A DNA stretch of 64,000 bases from Frigoribacterium sp. VKM Ac-2836. GTDB taxonomy: Bacteria > Actinomycetota > Actinomycetes > Actinomycetales > Microbacteriaceae. The notes below the pieces were generated by a model that saw only the letters and a list, made by a program, of their open reading frames with translations, was not told the DNA's origin and ran no database searches. How positions within the stretch are numbered: position 1 is the first letter of the stretch; every line of letters begins with the position of its first letter. The stretch lies in NCBI RefSeq assembly GCF_013248995.1, contig NZ_JABRPK010000001.1, forward strand, positions 1,054,001-1,118,000, read 5' to 3'. Shown one piece after another: positions 58,096 to 64,000 of the stretch. The position numbers were made by a program, and so were the translations under genes.

Positions 58096-58131
58096 GAAAG
58101 CCCCGACCCGCGTGAGCAGATCGGGGCTTTC
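58096..58131. terminator. Bidirectional terminator between convergent genes
   Basis: GAAAGCCCCGA pairs with TCGGGGCTTTC (11 bp) around a 14-nt loop. It lies between the unknown membrane-protein gene (plus) and the cold-shock gene (minus), and the stem gives AAAG/CTTT ends on both strands. Confidence 0.75.
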
Positions 58132-58185
58132 GGTTCAGTGGCGGGCGAACCCGCCGACTGACGGCGTCACGAGGACGCCACCGAG

Positions 58186-58389
58186 TCAGATGACGCGGAT
58201 GTTCTCAGCCTGGAGGCCCTTGTTGCCCTGAGCCGTGTCGAACTCGACCTTCTGGTTCTCTTCCAGGTTGCGGTAGCCGTCGCCGGCGATCGCGGAGAAG
58301 TGCGCGAAGACGTCAGTGGTTCCGTCGTCGGGGGTGATGAAGCCGAAGCCCTTTTCGGAGTTGAACCACTTAACGGTGCCTGTTGCCAT
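58186..58389 (-). CDS. cspA: Cold-shock domain protein (CspA family)
   Basis: A 67-residue single cold-shock domain protein, an RNA chaperone and antiterminator. It begins [20 protein letters not shown]. The RNA-binding motifs are RNP1 (KGFGFI) and RNP2 (VFAHF), and the end is [17 protein letters not shown] precedes the ATG at 58389. It is on the minus strand with a long upstream region of about 170 nt before unrelated sequence, in keeping with thermosensitive leaders of csp genes. The leader structure is not proven here. Confidence 0.96.
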   Translation of the reverse strand: MATGTVKWFNSEKGFGFITPDDGTTDVFAHFSAIAGDGYRNLEENQKVEFDTAQGNKGLQAENIRVI

Positions 58390-58695
58390 TTTTCTTGTTC
58401 CTTCAATCAGAGTTGTCGATCTCGATTTCGAGATCGCTCGTCGCGGTGCCTTTTTGTCCGCTCCCTCTGAGAACGACGCCACCGTCGGAACCCCTCTCGG
58501 TGAGAGGAGGCCTTCGGCACGTCGCGAGATACAAATGCGTAACACAACAACCAGTGCCATCAGCGTAGTGCACGGATGCTCACGGGCGCACCCCCTGAGC
58601 AGAACTCGTGCCGGCGTGTCGGTCCGGAGGAGGACGACCCGGGCGCCGGACGAGGCAAGGGAATCCACTTCTCGTCGGCCCGGTCGGCCACGGGC
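58390..58695 (-). promoter_or_regulatory. Upstream region of the cold-shock gene (306 nt)
   Basis: This region has no gene. The first 130 nt next to cspA are AT-richer than average (runs of T, and GATTGAAGGAACAAG with the ribosome site on the minus strand), which suggests a long untranslated leader. I could not fix a -10/-35 pair; GTATCT near 58527 on the minus strand is one possibility. The part from about 58561 to 58695 shows nothing clear. Confidence 0.4.
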
Positions 58696-58781
58696 TGGTG
58701 CCGGATGTGGGACTCGAACCCACACGCCCTCACGGACAGAGCATTTTGAGTGCTCCGCGTCTGCCATTCCGCCAATCCGGC
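58696..58781 (-). tRNA. tRNA-Leu (anticodon CAA)
   Basis: On the minus strand the acceptor GCCGGAT pairs with ATCCGGC, followed by A and an encoded CCA. The anticodon stem GAGCA/TGCTC encloses loop CTCAAAA, giving anticodon CAA (reads UUG). The T arm is GTGGG-TTCGAGT-CCCAC. A long variable arm (GTCCGTGAGGGC region) identifies a class II tRNA, as expected for leucine. No neighbouring tRNA genes. Confidence 0.95.
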
Positions 58782-58807
58782 GCACAACAACCAGGTCGAC
58801 AATACCG

Positions 58808-58813
58808 TAGGCT
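58808..58813 (+). promoter_or_regulatory. Candidate -10 box (TAGGCT) for leaderless pdtaR
   Basis: TAGGCT ends seven bases before the pdtaR GTG at 58821. No clear -35 is present. No Shine-Dalgarno is seen before the start. Confidence 0.4.
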
Positions 58814-58820
58814 TCACGTC

Positions 58821-59426
58821 GTGAGTGACCAGGAAGCAACCCCAGCAGCACCCCGTCGCGTCGTCGTGGCCGAAGATGAGTCCCTCATCCGCCTCGACAT
58901 CGTCGAGATCCTCCGCGACAACGGTTTCGAGGTGGTGGGTGAAGCCGGAGACGGTGAGACCGCCGTCGCCCTCGCGACCGAGCTGCGCCCCGACCTCGTC
59001 ATCATGGACGTCAAGATGCCTCAGTTGGACGGCATCTCGGCCGCCGAACGGCTCTCGAAGGCGCACATCGCGCCGGTCGTCCTGCTGACCGCCTTCAGCC
59101 AGAAGGAACTCGTCGAACGGGCCAGCGAGGCCGGCGCCCTCGCGTACGTCGTGAAGCCCTTCACACCCAACGACCTGCTGCCCGCGATCGAGATCGCCCT
59201 CTCGCGCTACGCGCAGATCATCACCCTCGAGGCCGAGGTCGCCGACCTGGTCGAGCGGTTCGAGACCCGCAAGCTCGTCGACCGAGCCAAGGGCCTGCTC
59301 AACGAGAAGATGGGGCTCACCGAGCCCGAGGCCTTCCGATGGATACAGAAAGCCTCCATGGACCGCCGCCTGACGATGCACGACGTCGCGCAGGCGATCA
59401 TCGAGCAGCTCAGCGCCAAGAAGTAG
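58821..59426 (+). CDS. pdtaR: Response regulator with ANTAR RNA-binding domain (PdtaR-like)
   Basis: The 201-residue protein is a two-component regulator acting on RNA, not DNA. The receiver domain (about 13-125) has acidic pocket AEDES, phospho-acceptor Asp63 in [12 protein letters not shown], and Lys112 in VVKPF. The C-terminal ANTAR domain (about 140-196; [34 protein letters not shown]) binds paired hairpins to prevent termination. This is the layout of M. tuberculosis PdtaR (Rv1626), also near polA. Its sensor kinase PdtaS is not in the window. GTG start, probably leaderless. Confidence 0.92.
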   Translation: MSDQEATPAAPRRVVVAEDESLIRLDIVEILRDNGFEVVGEAGDGETAVALATELRPDLVIMDVKMPQLDGISAAERLSKAHIAPVVLLTAFSQKELVERASEAGALAYVVKPFTPNDLLPAIEIALSRYAQIITLEAEVADLVERFETRKLVDRAKGLLNEKMGLTEPEAFRWIQKASMDRRLTMHDVAQAIIEQLSAKK

Positions 59427-59443
59427 CCGACTTCGACGAGAGG

Positions 59444-59472
59444 AGGCCCGCCCCGAGTACCGGGGCGGGCCT
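59444..59472. terminator. Bidirectional terminator between pdtaR and the thioesterase gene
   Basis: Perfect 12-bp stem AGGCCCGCCCCG / CGGGGCGGGCCT with a 5-nt loop, between convergent genes. Confidence 0.85.
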
Positions 59473-59487
59473 TCTGTCGTCAGCGGC

Positions 59488-59958
59488 CTAGTCGCGAGCG
59501 TCCGTGAGGAAGTTCGTGATGCGGACCGTCGAGAGCAGACGACCGCGATCGTCGGTCATGACGACCTGGTGCGTGGTAAGGGTGGAGCCGAGGTGCAGGG
59601 CCGTGCAGGTGCCCGTCACCCAGCCGGTCGCCGCCGACCGGCTGTGACTGGCGTTCAGTTCGATGCCCATGGCGAGGCGTCCGGCTCCGGCGTGCACGTT
59701 CGCCGCGACCGATCCGAGTGTCTCGGCCAGGACCACGTGCGCGCCGCCGTGCAGGATGCCGACCGGCTGCGTGTTGCCCTCGACGGGCATCCGTCCGACG
59801 GCCCGCTCGGCGCTCATCTCGTCGATGACGATGCCCATCTTCTCGGCCAACGCTCCGACACCGCGGCGGCGGAACAACTCGACGGCGGCATCGCTCAGGG
59901 ACGCGTCCGACGAGACGGTCCTCTCGGCGTCGTTCGGGACGGCGGACGGACTGCTCAT
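59488..59958 (-). CDS. PaaI-family hotdog-fold thioesterase
   Basis: The 156-residue protein probably hydrolyses an acyl- or aryl-CoA thioester. It has the PaaI/MenI-type motif VGILHGGAHVVLAETLGS, with His70-Gly-Gly and the likely catalytic Glu79. GIELNASHSRSAATGWVTG and STLTTHQVVMTDDRGRLLSTVRIT complete the hotdog fold. Start is ATG 59958 with GGAGAG just upstream. The Glu in place of Asp is like EntH and MenI types. The substrate cannot be told. It is divergent from polA (66 nt between starts). Confidence 0.88.
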   Translation of the reverse strand: MSSPSAVPNDAERTVSSDASLSDAAVELFRRRGVGALAEKMGIVIDEMSAERAVGRMPVEGNTQPVGILHGGAHVVLAETLGSVAANVHAGAGRLAMGIELNASHSRSAATGWVTGTCTALHLGSTLTTHQVVMTDDRGRLLSTVRITNFLTDARD

Positions 59959-60012
59959 GGCTCTCCGGTTGATGGGACCGGGGCGCCCGGCGACGGTGTC
60001 GGGGGTGCCCGC

Positions 60013-60018
60013 TAGGCT
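60013..60018 (+). promoter_or_regulatory. Candidate -10 box (TAGGCT) for leaderless polA
   Basis: TAGGCT ends six bases before GTG 60025. The spacing supports that GTG over the one at 60022. -35 is not evident. Confidence 0.4.
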
Positions 60019-60024
60019 GACGTG

Positions 60025-62694
60025 GTGACGGACGACACGAAGCCTACCCTCCTGGTCATCGACGGCCATTCCCTTGCTTTCCGAGCTTTCTACGCCCTGC
60101 CAGTCGACAGTTTCGTGAACCGCGAAGGCCAGCACACCAACGCCATCCATGGGTTCATCTCGATGCTGCTCAGCCTGCTCAAGGCCGAGAAGCCGAGCCA
60201 CCTAGCCGTCGCATTCGACATCTCGCGATTCTCGTTCCGCACCCGTGAATACCCCGAGTACAAGGGCACCCGGTCCGAGACCCCGGCAGAGTTCGTCGGG
60301 CAGATCCCCCTCCTGCAAGAAGCACTGCACGCGATGGGCATCACGACCATCACGAAAGAGGACTTCGAGGCGGACGACATCCTCGCGACCCTCGCCTCCC
60401 GCGGTCGAGCCGACGGGTACCGGGTGCTGGTGGTCTCAGGCGACCGCGACGCGATCCAGATGGTGAACGACGACGTCACCCTGCTCTACCCCTCTGCCCG
60501 CGGGGTCAGCGAGCTCACTCGGTACGACCGAGACAAGGTGTTCGAGCGGTACGGCATCGAGCCCCACCAGTACCCCGAGGTCGCCGCCCTGGTCGGCGAG
60601 ACGAGCGACAACCTCATCGGCATCGACAAGGTGGGGGAGAAGACCGCGGTCAAGTGGATCAACCTCTACGGCGGTCTGGACGAGATCATCGCGCGGGCCG
60701 ACGAGATTAAGGGCGTCGTCGGACAGAAGCTGCGCGAGCAGAAAGAGAACGCCGTTCGCAACCGCCGCCTGAACCGCCTCGTCACCGACGTCGAGCTGCC
60801 CGTGGGTCCGGGTGACCTCGAACGCCGCAGCATCGACGAGGCCGCGGTCCGAGAACTGTTCGACAAGCTGCAGTTCCGCACCCTCCTCGACCGCGTCCTG
60901 GCACTGTCCGATTCGACCGACCCGGCCGCGAACGCGGGTGAGGCACCGGTGACGGCGGCACCCGAGGGCCTCCCTGTCGTCCGGACCCTCGTCGACGAAG
61001 AACTCGCCTTCTGGCTGAAGAAGCACGCATCCGACCCCGAGGCTCCCGTGGGCCTCACGGTCGAATACGGCCCTGACGGCATCGTCGGGCTCGGCGTCTC
61101 ATCCCTCGACGAGTCGGCTTACGTGCCCTGGGCCGCGGGTCGCGGCGACTACGTCGCCCTCGAGGCGTGGCTCGACGACGCGACGCCCAAGGTGGTGCAC
61201 GACGCGAAGCGGGCGTACAAGGCGCTCTCCCGCGCTGGTCTCCGGCTCACCGGGGTCGTCGGCGACCCCCGGGTCGCCGCCTGGTTGCTGCGCCCTGGCC
61301 GCACCTCGTTCGCGCTCTCCGACCTCGTCTACGAACAACTGGGCGAGACCTTGCCCATCGATGATCCGAATCAGCTCGCCTCCGCCGACGAGGACGTCAA
61401 CGTCGCGACCGAGGCCTGGTACGTGCTCCGGCTGTCCCAGTCCTTGGTGTCCGCCCTCGACGAGGGCTCTCGACGGGTGCTCACCGAGATCGAACTGCCC
61501 CTCGTCCCGGTGCTCGGCGACATGGAACTCACCGGTGTCTCCGCTGACCGCGACACCTTGAAGGAGCTTTCGCTGCGACTGGGCGAGCAGGCCGGCGAGC
61601 TGGCTGCCGCGGCCTTCGCCGAGATCGGACGCGAGGTGAACCTCGGCTCGCCCAAGCAATTGCAAGAGGTCTTGTTCGACCAGCTCGAGATGCCCAAGAC
61701 ACGGGCCACCAAGACGGGCTACTCGACCGACGCCGCCTCCCTGGCCGACCTGCAAGAGAAGCATCCGCACCCCTTCCTCGACCTACTCTTGAAGCACCGC
61801 GACGCGACGAAACTGCGCCAGATCATCGAGACCCTCGAGAAATCGATCGCCGACGACGCCCGCATCCACACGACCTACGACCAGACGGGCACGACGACCG
61901 GGCGCATCTCATCCGTCGACCCCAACCTCCAGAACATCCCAGTCAAGGCCGCCGTCGGACGCGAGATCCGGGCGGCGTTCGTGCACGGGTCCGACTACGA
62001 GACGCTCCTCACGGCCGACTACTCGCAGATCGAGATGCGCATCATGGCGCATCTCTCGGGTGACGAGGGCCTGATCCAGGCGTTCAACGAGGGCGAGGAC
62101 CTCCACCGGTTCGTCGGGGCCCGCATCTTCGGGGTCGAACCCGCCGACGTCACCCCCGCCATGCGGACCAAGGTCAAGGCCATGTCCTACGGGCTCGCTT
62201 ACGGCCTCAGCGCCTTCGGGCTGTCGAAGCAGCTGCGCATCGAGACAGCCGAGGCACGCCAACTCATGACCGATTACTTCGCCCGGTTCGGTGCCGTGCG
62301 CGAATACCTCCGCAACGTCGTCGAGCAGGCGCGCGAGGACGGCTACACCGAGACCATCTACGGTCGGCGGCGCCCCTTCGCCGACCTCAAGTCCCCGAAC
62401 CGCGTCCTGCGCGAGAACGCCGAGCGAGCCGCCTTGAACGCGCCGATCCAGGGCTCGGCCGCCGACATCATGAAGATCGCGATGCTCGGAGTCCGCTCCG
62501 AACTCGACGAACGAGAGATGGGCTCTCGCGTCCTGCTCCAGGTTCATGACGAGCTCATCGTCGAGGTGGCTCCGGGTGAGGTCGACGACGTGCGAGAGAT
62601 CGTCCGCCGGCGCATGAGCGGTGCCGCCGACCTGCGCGTCCCCCTCGACGTCAGCGTCGGCCTCGGCGAGAGCTGGGACGCCGCCGCGCACTGA
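60025..62694 (+). CDS. polA: DNA polymerase I
   Basis: Pol I fills gaps and removes RNA primers. The 889-residue protein has a 5'-3' exonuclease domain (LLVIDGHSLAFRAFYAL, EADDILATLA, GDRDAIQMV), a middle domain resembling the 3'-5' exonuclease but without its metal-binding acidic motif, and a family A polymerase domain. Polymerase motifs are DYSQIEMRIMAHLSGDEGL (A), KAMSYGLAYGLSAFGLSKQL (B) and VHDELIVEV (C). As in mycobacteria, proofreading is probably absent. The start could be GTG 60022 or 60025; I prefer 60025 because the -10 box lies six bases before it. Confidence 0.96.
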   Translation: MTDDTKPTLLVIDGHSLAFRAFYALPVDSFVNREGQHTNAIHGFISMLLSLLKAEKPSHLAVAFDISRFSFRTREYPEYKGTRSETPAEFVGQIPLLQEALHAMGITTITKEDFEADDILATLASRGRADGYRVLVVSGDRDAIQMVNDDVTLLYPSARGVSELTRYDRDKVFERYGIEPHQYPEVAALVGETSDNLIGIDKVGEKTAVKWINLYGGLDEIIARADEIKGVVGQKLREQKENAVRNRRLNRLVTDVELPVGPGDLERRSIDEAAVRELFDKLQFRTLLDRVLALSDSTDPAANAGEAPVTAAPEGLPVVRTLVDEELAFWLKKHASDPEAPVGLTVEYGPDGIVGLGVSSLDESAYVPWAAGRGDYVALEAWLDDATPKVVHDAKRAYKALSRAGLRLTGVVGDPRVAAWLLRPGRTSFALSDLVYEQLGETLPIDDPNQLASADEDVNVATEAWYVLRLSQSLVSALDEGSRRVLTEIELPLVPVLGDMELTGVSADRDTLKELSLRLGEQAGELAAAAFAEIGREVNLGSPKQLQEVLFDQLEMPKTRATKTGYSTDAASLADLQEKHPHPFLDLLLKHRDATKLRQIIETLEKSIADDARIHTTYDQTGTTTGRISSVDPNLQNIPVKAAVGREIRAAFVHGSDYETLLTADYSQIEMRIMAHLSGDEGLIQAFNEGEDLHRFVGARIFGVEPADVTPAMRTKVKAMSYGLAYGLSAFGLSKQLRIETAEARQLMTDYFARFGAVREYLRNVVEQAREDGYTETIYGRRRPFADLKSPNRVLRENAERAALNAPIQGSAADIMKIAMLGVRSELDEREMGSRVLLQVHDELIVEVAPGEVDDVREIVRRRMSGAADLRVPLDVSVGLGESWDAAAH

Positions 62695-62871
62695 GCAAGC
62701 ATCGCGGGGTCGCCCCGGCTGGGCGCGGTTTCGGACGTCGTGCCGTCCGAGGGCATGCCGCGTCGTCCTCGGTGGCGTCGTCGCTGCCCACCCGGCCCCG
62801 ATCGGGCACCCGACGCCCGTTCATCGGGCATCGAATTGCCCATCGGGCAGCCGCGCGTCCCCCGATCCGGG

Positions 62872-62923
62872 CACAAACGGACACGACACGCGGCAGAGAC
62901 TTGACCGGGCCACACAAACGGAC
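62872..62923 (+). repeat. Two direct copies of CACAAACGGAC flanking the -35 box
   Basis: Copies lie at 62872-62882 and 62913-62923, starting 41 nt apart (about four helical turns). The second sits in the spacer of the deoR promoter, the first just upstream of -35. That placement fits a repressor operator pair. Confidence 0.65.
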
Positions 62924-62930
62924 TTATATA
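62901..62930 (+). promoter_or_regulatory. Sigma-70-type promoter upstream of deoR
   Basis: TTGACC (62901-62906) and TATATA (62925-62930) are separated by 18 nt. This is the best -35/-10 pair in the window. It would give a leader of about 85 nt before the regulator. Confidence 0.7.
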
Positions 62931-63021
62931 AGCGCAGATCAACAACGGTTGAACTTTTTCCGCATTCCCGCACCACCGGTCGGCCCCGAGGCGACCGCGC
63001 AGTCCGACGACGAGGTCTCCC

Positions 63022-63783
63022 ATGTACGCACCGGAGCGTCACCAGCAGATCCTCGACACGGCCCTCTCCCGGGGTCGCGTCGAGGTCGCCGGTCTCGCAC
63101 GAGAGCTCTCCGTCGCGCCCGAGACCGTGCGTCGAGACCTGACAGCCCTCGAGCGCCGGGGAGTCCTGCGTCGCGTGCACGGTGGCGCCATCGCGGTCGA
63201 GCGCCTCGGCATCGAACCCCCCGTCGTCGATCGAGAGGGCACCGCCGCCTCCGAGAAGGAGCGCATCGCCCGGGCAGCCCTCGACGAACTGCCCGACGGC
63301 GGCTCGATCATCGTCGACGCCGGCACCTCGACCATTCGTCTCGCCGAGCTGCTGCCCCTCGACCGCGAGCTGACCGTGGTCACGCACTCGCTGGCCGTCG
63401 CCACGATCCTCATCAGCCGACCGAACGTCACCCTGCACCTCCTCGGTGGACTGATCCGCACGCGCACCTACTCCGCCGTGGGCGACTGGACCCGGGCTCA
63501 GATCGCCGACGTCTTCGCCGACGTCTCGTTCATCGGTACGAACGGTGTGTCGGTCGAGCGCGGCATCAGCACCCCCGACCTCGCGGAGGCGCGGGTCAAG
63601 CGCGCGCTCATCGCCGCGTCACGACGCACCGTCGTGCTCGCCGACCACACCAAGTTCGGTCGCGAGGACTTCGCCAAGGTCGCACCGCTCACGGACGTCG
63701 ACACCGTCATCACCGATTCCGGCGTGGACGCCGAACTGGCCGACGACGTCGAGCAGGCCGGCCCCCGGGTCGTGATCGCATGA
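63022..63783 (+). CDS. DeoR/GlpR-family transcriptional regulator
   Basis: The 253-residue protein has an N-terminal DeoR-type helix-turn-helix (RHQQILDTALSRGRVEVAGLA, then APETVRRDLTALERRGVLRRVHGG, residues 6-55) and a DeoRC sugar-phosphate sensor domain (about 75-235; SIIVDAGTSTIRLAELLP, NGVSVERGISTPD, ADHTKFGREDFAKVAPL). It likely represses itself and the adjacent PTS genes, with a phosphorylated sugar as signal. The next gene is a mannitol-type PTS permease, so mannitol 1-phosphate or a related ligand is a reasonable guess. ATG start with CGAGG upstream. Confidence 0.92.
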   Translation: MYAPERHQQILDTALSRGRVEVAGLARELSVAPETVRRDLTALERRGVLRRVHGGAIAVERLGIEPPVVDREGTAASEKERIARAALDELPDGGSIIVDAGTSTIRLAELLPLDRELTVVTHSLAVATILISRPNVTLHLLGGLIRTRTYSAVGDWTRAQIADVFADVSFIGTNGVSVERGISTPDLAEARVKRALIAASRRTVVLADHTKFGREDFAKVAPLTDVDTVITDSGVDAELADDVEQAGPRVVIA

Positions 63784-63896
63784 CGCGAGTCCGAACGGCC
63801 ACCCCCCTACCTTCCCGACGCACCACAGCACCTCGTACCCCCTCCATCACCCCACACCCCTCTCGTCGCTGAGAGATACAAGGAGAAGTCCACACC

Positions 63897-64000
63897 ATGT
63901 CCGAATTCACGCCCACCGTCACCGGAACGGGAGCCCGCGCACGCGTCCAGCGCTTCGGCGGCTTCCTGGCCGGCATGATCATGCCGAACATCGGCGCCTT
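63897..64000 (+). CDS. mtlA: PTS mannitol transporter subunit IICB (start only)
   Basis: Only the first 34 codons are in the window. After a 12-residue variable start, ARVQRFGGFLAGMIMPNIGA matches the N-terminal membrane entry of mannitol-type EIICB. A strong ribosome site (AAGGAGAAG) precedes the ATG. The gene runs off the right edge. It follows deoR by 113 nt; that gap has no obvious hairpin, so it may be co-transcribed with deoR or have its own promoter. Confidence 0.85.
   Translation, partial: MSEFTPTVTGTGARARVQRFGGFLAGMIMPNIGA

Larger units (their letters stand above)
62695..63021. other. 327-nt control region upstream of deoR
   Basis: There is no gene here. It holds a weak 6-bp hairpin (TCGGAC/GTCCGA, 62731-62750), three copies of ATCGGGCA (62801, 62823, 62842; spaced 22 and 19 nt), two copies of CACAAACGGAC (62872, 62913), a promoter (62901-62930), and the dyad TCAAC-aacg-GTTGA (62939-62952). 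These look like operator sites for the adjacent DeoR-type regulator and possibly others. Confidence 0.6.

Overview
The window is high-GC chromosomal DNA from an actinomycete. Gene order, many GTG/TTG starts, short TANNNT -10 boxes and orthologues of mycobacterial genes (mIHF, PdtaR, the Rv1382-like protein, the HGxxPAAW protein, the helicase-less PriA) point to Actinobacteria. The combination of clusters fits the family Microbacteriaceae (relatives of Rathayibacter, Clavibacter, Frigoribacterium). The family assignment is inference; no rRNA or species marker is present. Nothing resembling a prophage, transposon, integron, CRISPR array or classical defence island was seen. This is conserved core genome.

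Layout. 1-951: end of pdxS and pdxT (vitamin B6). 989-3968: yebC-ruvC-ruvA-ruvB (transcription regulator and Holliday-junction processing). 3964-10060: yajC-secD-secF (protein export), a single-domain rhodanese and relA (stringent response). 10138-12881, minus strand: an AbiEi-antitoxin-like protein, a DUF349 protein and a membrane-anchored cyclophilin. 12947-23017: rarA, rpsD, a small membrane protein, alaS, ruvX, mltG and aroC-aroK-aroB. 23103-24080: efp-nusB. 24118-33820: the pyrimidine operon (PyrR leader, pyrR-pyrB-pyrC-membrane protein-carA-carB-pyrF) running into an mIHF-guanylate kinase fusion gene. 33898-39952: rpoZ, metK, priA, fmt, rsmB. 39962-48416: rpe and a mixed histidine/tryptophan supercluster (hisE-hisG-hisF-hisI-trpE-membrane protein-HGxxPAAW protein-trpC-trpB-trpA). 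48502-57344: lgt, gltB-gltD, pyk. 57430-62694: an unknown membrane protein, a cold-shock gene, tRNA-Leu(CAA), the ANTAR response regulator pdtaR, a hotdog thioesterase and polA. 62695-64000: a regulatory region rich in short repeats, a DeoR-family regulator and the start of a mannitol PTS permease gene.

How the genes work together. The pyrimidine block makes UMP from carbamoyl phosphate (pyrD and pyrE are not here). An RNA element over the pyrR Shine-Dalgarno looks like the PyrR-dependent translational repression site known from mycobacteria. The his/trp block holds only part of the histidine pathway (E, G, F, I). It is translationally coupled to trpE by an 8-nt overlap. gltBD supplies glutamate for these amino-transfer reactions.

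No self-contained novel system is evident. The most notable points are: the mIHF-Gmk fusion; a perfect six-copy CGCAC repeat just upstream of hisI; a recurring TAGGCT-type -10 box 6-8 nt before several start codons, implying leaderless mRNAs; repeated motifs in the deoR/mtl control region; a solitary AbiEi-like gene; and absence of coaBC and aroE from places where relatives usually carry them.
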